A DNA stretch of 64,000 nt, taken from assembly GCA_963710625.1 (NCBI GenBank), contig CAVQBG010000022.1:1-64000 (forward strand). Direction: 5' to 3'. Source of the stretch: Sva-07 sp963710625. Lineage in GTDB: Bacteria > Actinomycetota > Acidimicrobiia > Acidimicrobiales > Ilumatobacteraceae. Within the stretch, counting starts at the first letter, position 1. The number at the start of each line of letters is the position of its first letter. Of this stretch, positions 53,099-61,630 are shown piece by piece. The translations under genes were made by a program, and so were the position numbers. Below the pieces are notes generated by a model. It was given only the letters and a program-made list of their open reading frames with translations. It was not told the origin of the DNA and searched no databases.

Positions 53099-54568
53099 TC
53101 AGAAGTCCAGTGCCGACAGCTCGGGATACCAGCCGGCAGCCCGGTCGATGGCGTCACGCCAGCGCGCTCGCCGCCCGCTGTGGTCGTTGCCAGGGCTCGG
53201 TTCGACGATCCTGGCCGGCTTCCACAGGTCGTCGAGTTCGTGGATGTCGTCCCAGATCCCGACGCCGAGGCCGGCCATGAACGCCGCGCCGATCGTCGTC
53301 GACTCGGCGACCGGGGCGACCTCGATCGGCAGGTCGGCGGCATCCGCCAGCGCTTGGACGAACGTCGGATTGGCGATCATGCCGCCGTCGACGCGCACGG
53401 TGTGGATGTCGAGACCGGTGTCGGCGTTCGCCGCGTCGAGCAGGTCGGCGCCACGGTGGGCGATCCCCTCGAGCACGGCCCGCACCACGTGCTCGCGCCC
53501 CGATCCGCGGGTGAGTCCGAGCAGCGCTCCGCGGGCGCCGTAGTCCCACCGCGGCGTCCCGAGCCCCATCAGCGCGGGCACGTACACCACGCCGTCGGAG
53601 TCGGCGCACCGGCTCGCGACTGCGTGGCTGTCGGCGGGGTCGTCGATCAGTTGCAGGTCGTCGCTCAACCATTCGACGTTCGTGCCGGCCGAGAGCATGA
53701 TGCCCTCGACGCCCCAGGTCAGGCGCCCGTCGATCGACCACAGCGGCAACGGGTAGGTGCCCGAGGAATGTCGGTGGGCGCCGTCCGGCGTCGGCTGGTC
53801 GGTGCAGACGTCGAGCATGCCGCCGCTGCCGAAGGTGATCTTGGCCCGGCCTGGCTTGATGCAGCTCTGACCGATCAACGAGGCCTGCTGATCGCCGAGC
53901 ATCGCAGCAATCGGCGGTGCCCCCGCGAGCGCAGTGGCGTGTCCGCACACCCCGACGCTGTCGACGACGGTCGGCAGCGTCGAGATCGGGACGCCGAGTG
54001 CATCGCAGATCGACGAGTTCCAGTCGGTGCCGTCGACGAGTCGCAGCCCGTTCGTCGTCGCCGACGCGTTCGTCTGGTCGCTCACGTGCACCGCACCCTC
54101 GGTGAGCGTCCACGCCACCCACGAATCGATCGTGCCGATGCAGACGTCGCGACCGTCGAGGTCCGGTGTGTTCGCCAACAGCCAGCTCGCCTTCGTGGCC
54201 GACTGGTTCGGGGCGAGAGTCCAGCCGTGCTCGAGCTTGGCCACGATGCAGTCGCCGACCGTTCGCAGATCCTGCCAGCCCAGCCCGGGACCGAGTGGGG
54301 CGCCGGTTGTTCGATCCCACAGCAGCACGCTCGCACGCTGGTTGGTGATCCCGACGGCATCGATCGGAGCGTCGACGCGTGCGATCGCCGTCCGGGCAGC
54401 GTCGAGCAGGCGTTCGGCCATCATCGCCCCGTCGAACTCGGCGAGCCCGGGCGCGGGCGTGACGGGAGGGCATGGCCGGTACTCGTAGGCGCGCACGGAC
54501 AAGGTGTCGTCGACGACCGCTGCCCGAAGCCCCGTCGTTCCGACGTCGACCACCAGGATGTTCGTCAC
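53099..54568 (-). CDS. FGGY-family carbohydrate kinase, glycerol kinase-like
   Basis: 489 residues from GTG 54568 with GGAGGT 8 bases upstream; the GTG overlaps the membrane protein stop (GTGA). VVDVGTTGLRAAVVD (phosphate loop), GITNQRASVLLWDRTTG, GLGWQDLRT and VDGGMIANPTFVQALADAAD are FGGY motifs, and the NQRxxxxxWD box is characteristic of glycerol kinases. It probably phosphorylates glycerol to glycerol-3-phosphate, the substrate of the GlpD encoded in the same operon; another polyol is possible. Confidence 0.86.
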   Translation of the reverse strand: MTNILVVDVGTTGLRAAVVDDTLSVRAYEYRPCPPVTPAPGLAEFDGAMMAERLLDAARTAIARVDAPIDAVGITNQRASVLLWDRTTGAPLGPGLGWQDLRTVGDCIVAKLEHGWTLAPNQSATKASWLLANTPDLDGRDVCIGTIDSWVAWTLTEGAVHVSDQTNASATTNGLRLVDGTDWNSSICDALGVPISTLPTVVDSVGVCGHATALAGAPPIAAMLGDQQASLIGQSCIKPGRAKITFGSGGMLDVCTDQPTPDGAHRHSSGTYPLPLWSIDGRLTWGVEGIMLSAGTNVEWLSDDLQLIDDPADSHAVASRCADSDGVVYVPALMGLGTPRWDYGARGALLGLTRGSGREHVVRAVLEGIAHRGADLLDAANADTGLDIHTVRVDGGMIANPTFVQALADAADLPIEVAPVAESTTIGAAFMAGLGVGIWDDIHELDDLWKPARIVEPSPGNDHSGRRARWRDAIDRAAGWYPELSALDF

Positions 54569-54972
54569 GGTCGGGACCTCCGATGGGACGGGACGATGCC
54601 GCGCGCCTGGAGCGAGCTGCCGAGCAGCCCGCCGGTCAGGCCGGCGAGCATGACCAGGGAGAGGGTGAAGAAGACACCGAACCAGTTGACGTCCGCGCCG
54701 CGGAGCAGGCGGAACGACACGAAGACGATCTGGGCCCCCAGATAGGCGATGATCGCGGTGACGATGCCATGGCTCATCGGTGTGCCCCGCTGCTGCAGCC
54801 ACGCTGCACACCCGGCGCCGAGGACGAAACCGAACATCGCGCCGAAGAAGAACAGCGCGTTCAAGCCGCTGTCGTCGGAGTCGACGAACGCGGCGATGAG
54901 CGTGAGTGGCACCGCCAGGACCAGGCAGACACCGATGCCCGCCCGGACGGCTTCGGGATCGAATCGGCTCAT
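54565..54972 (-). CDS. small four-helix membrane protein
   Basis: 135 residues. Four hydrophobic segments (GIGVCLVLAVPLTLIAAF, ALFFFGAMFGFVLGAGCAAW, GIVTAIIAYLGAQIVFVSFR, FGVFFTLSLVMLAGLTGGLL) with a basic end. No family recognised. Overlaps both neighbours by four bases (ATGA and GTGA), so it is made in step with the alkyl-DHAP-synthase-like protein and the kinase. A role in glycerol/lipid metabolism is suggested by position only. Confidence 0.75.
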   Translation of the reverse strand: MSRFDPEAVRAGIGVCLVLAVPLTLIAAFVDSDDSGLNALFFFGAMFGFVLGAGCAAWLQQRGTPMSHGIVTAIIAYLGAQIVFVSFRLLRGADVNWFGVFFTLSLVMLAGLTGGLLGSSLQARGIVPSHRRSRP

Positions 54973-56450
54973 GGCCAGGGCGTCGATCCGAACGGTGTCG
55001 GCAACCCGAGCTTGCCGGGGTTCATGATGCCATTGGGGTCGAGTGTGGACTTGAGGGCGATCAGCACACGGTGCGCCGGGCCGAGCGCCTCGGCCATGAA
55101 CCGGCCGCGGTTGATCCCGACGCCGTGATGGTGCGACAGGTTGCCGCCACCGGCGAGCACCGCCCGCTGCCCGGCGTCCCACAGCGCGACGTACGTCGAT
55201 TCGATCTCGTCGGACGCGGGCGTGGCGGCGAAGGTGAAGTAGAGACAGGCGCCGTCGGCGTAGCTGTGCGAGAGGTGGCAGGTCGCTGCCCGGGCGGTCG
55301 GGACCGACATCAGCGCCGCACGAACGTCGTCGAACAACCCGCCGAGCGCCGACCAGGGCGCTGCGATCTCCATCGTGTCGACCACGAACCCCTTGCGGGT
55401 GAGGCCCTGGAGCGCCGAGGTGTCGTTGCGATGGTCGAGCCAGCGTCCGACGAGGTCGATGTCGGCGGGTCGGGCGCCGGCAGCGAGGCAGCTGCGCTCG
55501 ACGATCGTCATCGTGGCGTCGACGATCTCGCGGGTTCCCTCGTCGAGCACGAGCAGGATGCACTCGGTGCCGTCGCCGCCCTGGCCTCGCTGCGATTCGG
55601 CGGCATCGTACAGTCGCAGCACGGCGGGTGTGGCGCCCGCTTGCAGGATCCGGCGGCAGGCGTCGACGCCGTCGGCGAACGACGTCAACGAGTAGGCGGC
55701 CCGAGCCTCGTGCTCCGGCGCCGGGTGCGTCCGCAGCCAGGTGCGGGTGATCACGCCAAGGGTGCCCTCCGAGCCGACGAACAGTTGCGTGAGGTCGGGC
55801 CCGGCGGCTGCAGCGGGAGCGCCGCCGGTGCGGATCACCGAGCCGTCGGCGAGCACCACCTCGAGCCCGACGACCATGTCCTCGATCTTGCCGTAGCGCG
55901 TCGAGTACTGCCCCGCGCCGCGCGAGCCGATCCAGCCGCCGACGGTCGCCAGGTCGAAGCTCTGCGGGAAGTGCCCCACCGACAACCCCATCGGTCGCAG
56001 CACGTCCTCGAGGTCGGGACCGAACGTCCCCGGGAGCACCTCGACGATCCCCGAGACGACGTCGACGTCGACCACACCGGCGAGCGCCGTCGCGTCGAGG
56101 ACCACGCCGCCGAACACGGGCGTCGCGGCACCGCACACACCGCTGCGTCCACCCGCGACGGTCAGCGGGAGCCGGGCGTTGTTGCACACCTGGACCACGC
56201 GCACGACCTCGTCGAGCGTCGTCGGGCGCACGACGGCGTCGGCGCGCTGCGGCACCTGACCGGCGAGGGCCCAGTGCAGGGCGAGCGGCCACCAGTCGCG
56301 ACTCGCCTCGGCGACGTCGGGTCCGTCGTCGACGACCTCGCAGATCGACCGCAACGCGGCGAGCGCGTCCTCCGGGACGTCGATCACCGTGCCGGTGAGA
56401 TGCGACTCCTCGCCGGTGAGCTCAATCGGTGGCGTTGGCGAGATGGGCAT
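54969..56450 (-). CDS. FAD-binding oxidase, alkyldihydroxyacetonephosphate synthase-like
   Basis: 493 residues from ATG 56450, supported by AGGAG 8 bases upstream although it overlaps glpD by 29 bases. A PCMH-type FAD domain (TVAGGRSGVCGAATPVFGGV, GHFPQSFDLATVGGWIG, YGKIEDMVVGLEVV) is followed by the cap domain with LSHSYADGACLYFTF and the LSHHHGVG triad, which match alkyl-DHAP synthase (AGPS) rather than glycolate or lactate oxidases. AGPS replaces the acyl chain of acyl-DHAP by a fatty alcohol, making ether lipids. Mycobacterial AgpS (Rv3107c) is a named relative. Activity here is inferred. Confidence 0.85.
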   Translation of the reverse strand: MPISPTPPIELTGEESHLTGTVIDVPEDALAALRSICEVVDDGPDVAEASRDWWPLALHWALAGQVPQRADAVVRPTTLDEVVRVVQVCNNARLPLTVAGGRSGVCGAATPVFGGVVLDATALAGVVDVDVVSGIVEVLPGTFGPDLEDVLRPMGLSVGHFPQSFDLATVGGWIGSRGAGQYSTRYGKIEDMVVGLEVVLADGSVIRTGGAPAAAAGPDLTQLFVGSEGTLGVITRTWLRTHPAPEHEARAAYSLTSFADGVDACRRILQAGATPAVLRLYDAAESQRGQGGDGTECILLVLDEGTREIVDATMTIVERSCLAAGARPADIDLVGRWLDHRNDTSALQGLTRKGFVVDTMEIAAPWSALGGLFDDVRAALMSVPTARAATCHLSHSYADGACLYFTFAATPASDEIESTYVALWDAGQRAVLAGGGNLSHHHGVGINRGRFMAEALGPAHRVLIALKSTLDPNGIMNPGKLGLPTPFGSTPWP

Positions 56451-58134
56451 CGTCGGCTCCTGCGGTCTGTCGGGCGGCCGATTCCTCGGCGAGGCACAGC
56501 TGCTCGTACGCCCGGAGCTGTCGGGCGGTCTCGTCGGCGTCCCAACCGAGTTCCCCGGCGAGCAGCTCCGCCGTGGCCGGTGCCGCGGCGAGGGCGGCGC
56601 GCCGATCGAACAGATGGGCGCGCGTGCGTCGGACGAGGACGTCGTCGAGCGTGGTGATCATCTCGTGGCGTGCGGCCCACACCGCTTCGGCACGCAGGTA
56701 CGGCTGTCCGTCGACGAGTGGAGCGGCAAGTGACGGGTCGAAGGCGATCAGCGCTCGGAGTTCGTCGGCGTGCGTGCCGTAGCGCCCGACCAGGTGGGCG
56801 TCGAGGGTGCCCGGGGGCTCACGGCGCCGGGTTGCCCCGACCAGCGCGAGACGGCGGGTGCGCGAACGGCGGGCCCGGCGCGGTGCGCCGAGACGCTCGA
56901 CCACGACGTCGACGGTGTCCTCCGCCATCTCGCGGTAGGTGGTCAACTTGCCGCCGTTCACGCGAACGACGCCGGAGTCGCTGACGGCGACCTGGTGCTG
57001 TCGCGACAGATCCGCGGTCTTCCCGGATCGGTCGTCGGTCGACGCCGCCTTCACCAGCGGTCGCAGGCCGGCCCACACCCCGGTGATGTCGTCGCGGGTC
57101 ACGGTCTCGGTGAGCGCCTCGTTGAGCGCGGTGAGCACGTAGTCGATGTCGACCGAGGTGCACTGCGGATCATCGAGCGGCCCGCCGTCGTCGGTGTCGG
57201 TGGTGCCGACGTAGACGTGCCGGAACGTGCCGTCGGCACGCTGGCTCCACGGCACCAGGAACAGGCTGCGTTTGTCGCTTCGCACGGGGATGATGACGGC
57301 GATGTCGTTGCGGACCTTCTCCCACGGGATCGTGACGTGTACGCCCTTGGCGGGTCGGATCGAGTCGGGGTCGCTGCCCTCGTCGAGCGCCCGGACCTCG
57401 TCGGCCCACACGCCCGCAGCGTTGACCACGCAGCGAGCCCGCACCGCGAAGCGTTCACCGTCCGCTTCCGCCAGGACGCCGTCGGCGCGACCCTCGGCGT
57501 CTCGGGTGATCTCGACCACGCCACAGCGGTTGGCCACCAACGCCCCGTGTCGAGCGGCGGTGCGCGCGACCGTGAGTGTGAGCCTCGCGTCGTCGGCGCC
57601 GGCGTCGTAGTAGAGGTAGCCGGCGCTGAGTTTGTCGAGATGGGTGGTGGGGAAGTGGGCGGCTGCTTCGCCGGCCGACACCCGCTCGTGGAGCTTGCCG
57701 ATCCGCCAGCCGCCGGTCAGGTCGTACATCCACATCGCCGAGCCGAGCGCCTTCGCGACCTTCTTCGACACGACGCCGTCCTTGGTGAGGATGGGGATCA
57801 TGAACGGCAGGAGCGACACGAGGTGCGGTGCGTTTCGCATCAGCCGACGGCGCTCGCGGAGTGCCTCGTAGACGAGCCGGACGTCGCCGTTCTGCAGGTA
57901 ACGCAGCCCACCGTGGATCATCTTGGAGCTCTTCGACGACGTCCCGCTGGCGAAGTCGTCGCGCTCGACCAACCCGGTCCGCAGGCCACGTGAGGCGGCG
58001 TCGAGGGCGACGCCCACGCCGGTGATTCCACCGCCGATCACCAACACGTCGAGCGGTTCGCCGTCGGGTGCGGCCGTCGCGCGCAGTGCCTCGAGCATTC
58101 CGGTGCGCTCGAACGGGCGAGGGCTGGTCGACAT
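56422..58134 (-). CDS. glpD: FAD-dependent glycerol-3-phosphate dehydrogenase
   Basis: 570 residues from ATG 58134. VLVIGGGITGVGVALDAASR is the FAD-binding start, then RDDFASGTSSKSSKMIHGGL and RYLQNGDVRLVYEALRERR, and a C-terminal GlpO/GlpD domain (RYGTHADELRALI). It oxidises glycerol-3-phosphate to DHAP at the membrane, passing electrons to quinone. First gene of the overlapping operon with the AGPS-like gene, a membrane protein and a glycerol kinase. TAGGAT 7 bases upstream of the ATG indicates a leaderless mRNA. Confidence 0.92.
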   Translation of the reverse strand: MSTSPRPFERTGMLEALRATAAPDGEPLDVLVIGGGITGVGVALDAASRGLRTGLVERDDFASGTSSKSSKMIHGGLRYLQNGDVRLVYEALRERRRLMRNAPHLVSLLPFMIPILTKDGVVSKKVAKALGSAMWMYDLTGGWRIGKLHERVSAGEAAAHFPTTHLDKLSAGYLYYDAGADDARLTLTVARTAARHGALVANRCGVVEITRDAEGRADGVLAEADGERFAVRARCVVNAAGVWADEVRALDEGSDPDSIRPAKGVHVTIPWEKVRNDIAVIIPVRSDKRSLFLVPWSQRADGTFRHVYVGTTDTDDGGPLDDPQCTSVDIDYVLTALNEALTETVTRDDITGVWAGLRPLVKAASTDDRSGKTADLSRQHQVAVSDSGVVRVNGGKLTTYREMAEDTVDVVVERLGAPRRARRSRTRRLALVGATRRREPPGTLDAHLVGRYGTHADELRALIAFDPSLAAPLVDGQPYLRAEAVWAARHEMITTLDDVLVRRTRAHLFDRRAALAAAPATAELLAGELGWDADETARQLRAYEQLCLAEESAARQTAGADDAHLANATD

Positions 58135-58141
58135 CGCGGCG

Positions 58142-58147
58142 ATCCTA
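58142..58147 (-). promoter_or_regulatory. -10 box of leaderless glpD operon
   Basis: TAGGAT on the minus strand, 7 bases before the ATG at 58134. Confidence 0.5.
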
Positions 58148-58225
58148 GGACACCCCCTGTTCCGGGTGACACTCAGGCCAGCGGCCCGACTCGCCGACGA
58201 GGTGCGTCGCTGCGACCTGCACGAG

Positions 58226-58255
58226 TTGTCAACGAACACCGGATGCACGTTGAAT
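58226..58255 (+). promoter_or_regulatory. candidate promoter of the rubrerythrin gene
   Basis: TTGTCA (58226-58231) and TTGAAT (58250-58255) with an 18-base spacer, about 40 bases before the rubrerythrin ATG. Confidence 0.35.
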
Positions 58256-58295
58256 GCCGATGTCCACCGCTCACCCTCCATCAAGGAGCACCGCC

Positions 58296-58715
58296 ATGGC
58301 CGACCTGAACGGCACCCGGACCCACGAGAACCTGAAGGAAGCGTTCGCCGCCGAGAGCCAGGCCAACCGCTGCTATCTGTGGTTCGCCCAGAAGGCCGAC
58401 ATCGAGGGCCACCCGGACTCCGCGGCGCTGTTCCGAGCGGTCGCGAACGGCAAGACCGGCCATGCCGACGGCCACCTCGAGTACCTCGCCGAGGTCGGCG
58501 ACCCCGCAACGGGCGAGCCGATCGGCGACACCGAGGAGAACTTCAGGGCGGCGATTGCCGGCGAGACCCACGAGTACACCCAGATGTACCCCGGCTTCGC
58601 CAGGATCGCCCGCGACGAGGGCTTCGACGAGATCGCCGACTGGTTCGAGACGATCGCCCGTGTCGAGAAGAGCCACGCCGGCCGCTTCGCCCAGGGCCTC
58701 GATGCCCTCGGCTGA
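58296..58715 (+). CDS. rubrerythrin-family diiron protein without rubredoxin domain
   Basis: 139 residues from ATG 58296 with AAGGAG upstream. A ferritin-like four-helix bundle with metal ligands in HENLKEAFAAESQANRCY, GHADGHLEYL, GETHEYTQMY and ARVEKSHAGRF covers the whole chain. The C-terminal rubredoxin Fe(Cys)4 domain of classical rubrerythrin is absent, so electrons must come from a separate partner, perhaps the Fe-S protein encoded next. Probably reduces peroxide. Cytosolic. Confidence 0.88.
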   Translation: MADLNGTRTHENLKEAFAAESQANRCYLWFAQKADIEGHPDSAALFRAVANGKTGHADGHLEYLAEVGDPATGEPIGDTEENFRAAIAGETHEYTQMYPGFARIARDEGFDEIADWFETIARVEKSHAGRFAQGLDALG

Positions 58716-58826
58716 CTTCCATCGACGCCGACTGCGCCGCTTCGCTCCGCACCGCCGGGGTCGCCGCTCGCCGGTTCACGCACAGTGCGTGGTTCCGGGC
58801 GCCACACAGTACGGAAGACTGACCTG

Positions 58827-60140
58827 ATGACCACGACGTACGACCCGAACGACCCCGTCTACCTCGACGAAGCCGATGTTCGCGGGGAACTCATTCGGGT
58901 GCACGACCTGTGTCACGGATGTCGACGGTGCCTCGGGTTCTGCACGTCGTTCCCGACGCTGTTCGAGATGATCGACAAGCACGACGACCGGGACGCTGGC
59001 CTCCTGACGCCCGCCGAGCAGGATCAGGTCGTCGACGAATGCTTCCAGTGCAAGCTCTGCTACCTCAACTGTCCCTACGTCCCCGGACTCCACGAGTGGA
59101 ACCTCGACTTCCCCCGGCTGATGCTCCGTGCCGCCGCGATGCAACACGCCAACGGCATCACGTCTCCCCGCGACAGGGCCACGACGCGGATGATGGGACG
59201 CACCGACCGCCTCGGCACGTTGGCGACCACCCTCGCCCCGATCGCGAACCGGGTCGTCAATGCCGAGCCCGGCTCGGGCATGCGCAAGGTCGTCGCCAGG
59301 CTCACCGGTGTTTCGTCGGTGCGTCTCCTGCCGCCCTACGCCAAGCAACGGTTCTCGACCTGGTTCGACAAGCGTCCGAAGGTTCGCCTCAACGACCGCC
59401 AGGGCAGGGTGACCGTGTTTCCCACCTGCCTCGTCGAGTACCAGGAGACAGCGATCGGCAAGGACCTCGTGAAGGTCTACGAGCACAACGGCATCGAGTG
59501 CGACAACACTGCGGCCGGTTGCTGCGGCGCCCCCTGGCTGCACTCCGGTCACGTCGAGGAGTTCACCAAGATCGCGGCGAAGAACGTCGGCACGCTCGCC
59601 GCGGAAGTCCGTTCGGGGACCGACATCGTCGTGCCGCAGCCCACGTGCAGCTACGTCATCAGGCAGGACTATCCCGACTACGTGGTCGGCGAAGCGGCAC
59701 GCGCCGACGCGGAACTCGTCGCCGCGCACACCTTCGATGCGGCCGAGTACCTGGTGAACATCCACAAGGGTGATGACACGACGCTCGAGACCGACTTCAC
59801 CGGTGAGACCGTCAAGTCGATCACCTATCACGCGCCCTGCCACCTGCGAGCCCAGAACATCGGTTTCACGAGCCGTGACCTGATGAAGCTCACCGGCGCC
59901 GAGGTCCAGCTGGTCCAGCAGTGTTCAGGGATCGACGGCATGTGGGGCTTGCGGGCCGGCAACGAGGACATCTCGATTCCGATCGCCGAGAAATTGGGCG
60001 AGCAGATCGACGACGCCGGCGGCGACGCGGTGGCCGGCGACTGTCATCTCGCCAACACCGCGATCGCCGAGCAGACGGGCCGCGAAGCGAAGCATCCGCT
60101 GCAGATCGTCGCCCGGGCGTACGGCATCCCCGAAGAATGA
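58827..60140 (+). CDS. GlpC/heterodisulfide-reductase-like Fe-S protein
   Basis: 437 residues from ATG 58827. Two 4Fe-4S motifs at the N-terminus (CHGCRRCLGFC with a following CTSFP context, and CFQCKLCYLNCPY) are followed by two CCG-type domains (CDNTAAGCCGAPW, and HAPCHLRAQNIGF with QQCSGIDGMWG). The architecture is that of GlpC and HdrD-like proteins that pass electrons between quinones or ferredoxins and a catalytic partner. Position after a rubredoxin-less rubrerythrin suggests an electron donor role, a pairing seen in several bacteria together with a DUF3501 protein, which is not here. Confidence 0.87.
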   Translation: MTTTYDPNDPVYLDEADVRGELIRVHDLCHGCRRCLGFCTSFPTLFEMIDKHDDRDAGLLTPAEQDQVVDECFQCKLCYLNCPYVPGLHEWNLDFPRLMLRAAAMQHANGITSPRDRATTRMMGRTDRLGTLATTLAPIANRVVNAEPGSGMRKVVARLTGVSSVRLLPPYAKQRFSTWFDKRPKVRLNDRQGRVTVFPTCLVEYQETAIGKDLVKVYEHNGIECDNTAAGCCGAPWLHSGHVEEFTKIAAKNVGTLAAEVRSGTDIVVPQPTCSYVIRQDYPDYVVGEAARADAELVAAHTFDAAEYLVNIHKGDDTTLETDFTGETVKSITYHAPCHLRAQNIGFTSRDLMKLTGAEVQLVQQCSGIDGMWGLRAGNEDISIPIAEKLGEQIDDAGGDAVAGDCHLANTAIAEQTGREAKHPLQIVARAYGIPEE

Positions 60141-60249
60141 CCCGATGCGCCGAAACATGCGCGACACCTGCGCGCCATGAAATTTCACTGGCGAAGCCGA
60201 CCGTGGCGTTCTAGATTCGCTCTGACAGCAGTCGTCATGGGGAGTCGAA

Positions 60250-60489
60250 GTGTCGGTACAGGAACTGAAGTGGTGGGACCTCGGAGCATGCCGCGGCCTG
60301 GACGCATCGTTGTTCTATCCCGACGATGACGACGGCGCGGACGTCGCGAAGGCCGTGTGCGCCGGTTGTCACGTCCAGGCGTCGTGCTTGGAGCACGCCC
60401 TGTCGTTCCGTGAGAAGGCGGGCGTCTGGGGTGGGGCGACCGAGCGGGACCGCCGCCGGATCATCCGCCAGCGGCGCCGCATCTCCTGA
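60250..60489 (+). CDS. WhiB-family Fe-S transcriptional regulator
   Basis: 79 residues from a GTG preceded by GGGGAG. The four cluster cysteines are Cys14, Cys37, Cys40 and Cys46 (CxxC in AVCAGCHVQASC), followed by the GVWGGATERDRR turn and a basic DNA-binding tail (RRRIIRQRRR). WhiB proteins are found only in Actinobacteria and their phages, and act with sigma factors in response to redox or NO. TAGATT near 60212 is a likely -10. It stands between the Fe-S protein and trpD; its target genes are unknown. Confidence 0.93.
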   Translation: MSVQELKWWDLGACRGLDASLFYPDDDDGADVAKAVCAGCHVQASCLEHALSFREKAGVWGGATERDRRRIIRQRRRIS

Positions 60490-60552
60490 CGGCGATCCCC
60501 GGGAGCGCACGGTTCGGCGCCACGGTTGGGGTGCCGCGCCGACGGATGCATC

Positions 60553-60558
60553 TACCAT
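60553..60558 (+). promoter_or_regulatory. -10 box of leaderless trpD
   Basis: TACCAT, 7 bases before the trpD ATG at 60566. Confidence 0.45.
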
Positions 60559-60565
60559 CGGCGCG

Positions 60566-61630
60566 ATGTCGACGACGAAGCTTCCGTTCGAATGGCCGGC
60601 GGTGCTCGCCGCCCTGCTCTCCGGCCGTGATCTCGACGGCGAGCGCGCCGGTGCCGCGATGGCGGCGATCCTCGACGGCGACGCGACCGCTGCCCAGATC
60701 GCCGGATTCCTGATGGCCCTGCGGGCCAAGGGCGAGACCGCCGAGGAATTGCACGGCATGCTCGATGCGGCGATGCACGCTGCGACGTTCGTGCCCCTCA
60801 CCGACGACGAACGGGCAACGTGCGTCGACGTGGTCGGCACCGGTGGAGACGGCTCGCATTCGATCAACGTCTCCACGATGGCGGCACTGGTCGTGGCGGG
60901 CGCCGGCGTTCCGGTGTGCAAGCACGGGAACCGGTCGGCGTCGTCGAAGTGCGGCACCGCCGACGTGCTCGAACTGCTCGGCGTGGCGATCGAGTTGTCG
61001 GCCGCCGGCGTCGCGGCGTGCGTGCGCGAAGCCGGCATCGGATTCTGCTATGCGCCGGCGTTCCACCCGGCGTTCCGATTCGCCGGACCGCCACGACGTG
61101 AGCTCGGCGTGCCGACCGCGTTCAACCTGCTGGGTCCGATGGCCAACCCGGGGCGCGTCGAGCGCCAGCTGATCGGTGTTGCCGACGCCCGGTTCGCCGC
61201 TCCGATGGCGGTCGCGCTCGAACGTCAGGGCCTCACCAGGGCGTGGGTCGTCCACGGCGAGGGCATGGACGAACTGACCACGACCGGCCCGTCGCAGGTG
61301 ACGGCGCTCGATCACGGAGCGATCAGCGAGTTCACCGTCGATCCGACCGCGCTCGGCTTCGGCCGGGCCGAGGCGGACGACCTGCGCGGCGGGGCACCCG
61401 AGGAGAACGCGCTGGCCGTGCGCCGCGTACTGGCAGGAGAGCTCGGCGCCCATCGCGACGTCGTGGTGTTGAACGCGGCCGCGGCGCTCGTGGTGTCGGG
61501 GACCGTCGCCGATCTGGCCGCCGGTGTCGAGCAGGCGATGGCATCGATCGACGGCGGCCACGCGCAGGCGAGCCTGGACGCGCTGATCAGGGTGTCGCAA
61601 GCCCACGCAACTGCGGAAGCCGATCGCTGA
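60566..61630 (+). CDS. trpD: anthranilate phosphoribosyltransferase
   Basis: 354 residues from ATG 60566. DVVGTGGDGSHSINVST is the PRPP-binding loop, KHGNRSASSKCGTADVLELL the anthranilate site, and FNLLGPMANP the hinge. It adds phosphoribose from PRPP to anthranilate in tryptophan synthesis. No other trp genes are next to it, which is common in actinobacteria. Its 3' end overlaps the converging nuclease gene by 44 bases. Confidence 0.95.
   Translation: MSTTKLPFEWPAVLAALLSGRDLDGERAGAAMAAILDGDATAAQIAGFLMALRAKGETAEELHGMLDAAMHAATFVPLTDDERATCVDVVGTGGDGSHSINVSTMAALVVAGAGVPVCKHGNRSASSKCGTADVLELLGVAIELSAAGVAACVREAGIGFCYAPAFHPAFRFAGPPRRELGVPTAFNLLGPMANPGRVERQLIGVADARFAAPMAVALERQGLTRAWVVHGEGMDELTTTGPSQVTALDHGAISEFTVDPTALGFGRAEADDLRGGAPEENALAVRRVLAGELGAHRDVVVLNAAAALVVSGTVADLAAGVEQAMASIDGGHAQASLDALIRVSQAHATAEADR

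Noticed and set aside
56422..56450. Shorter start for the AGPS-like gene to avoid the 29-base overlap with glpD
   Set aside because: The ATG at 56450 has a well placed AGGAG and the family N-terminus extends to it; no later start is better supported.
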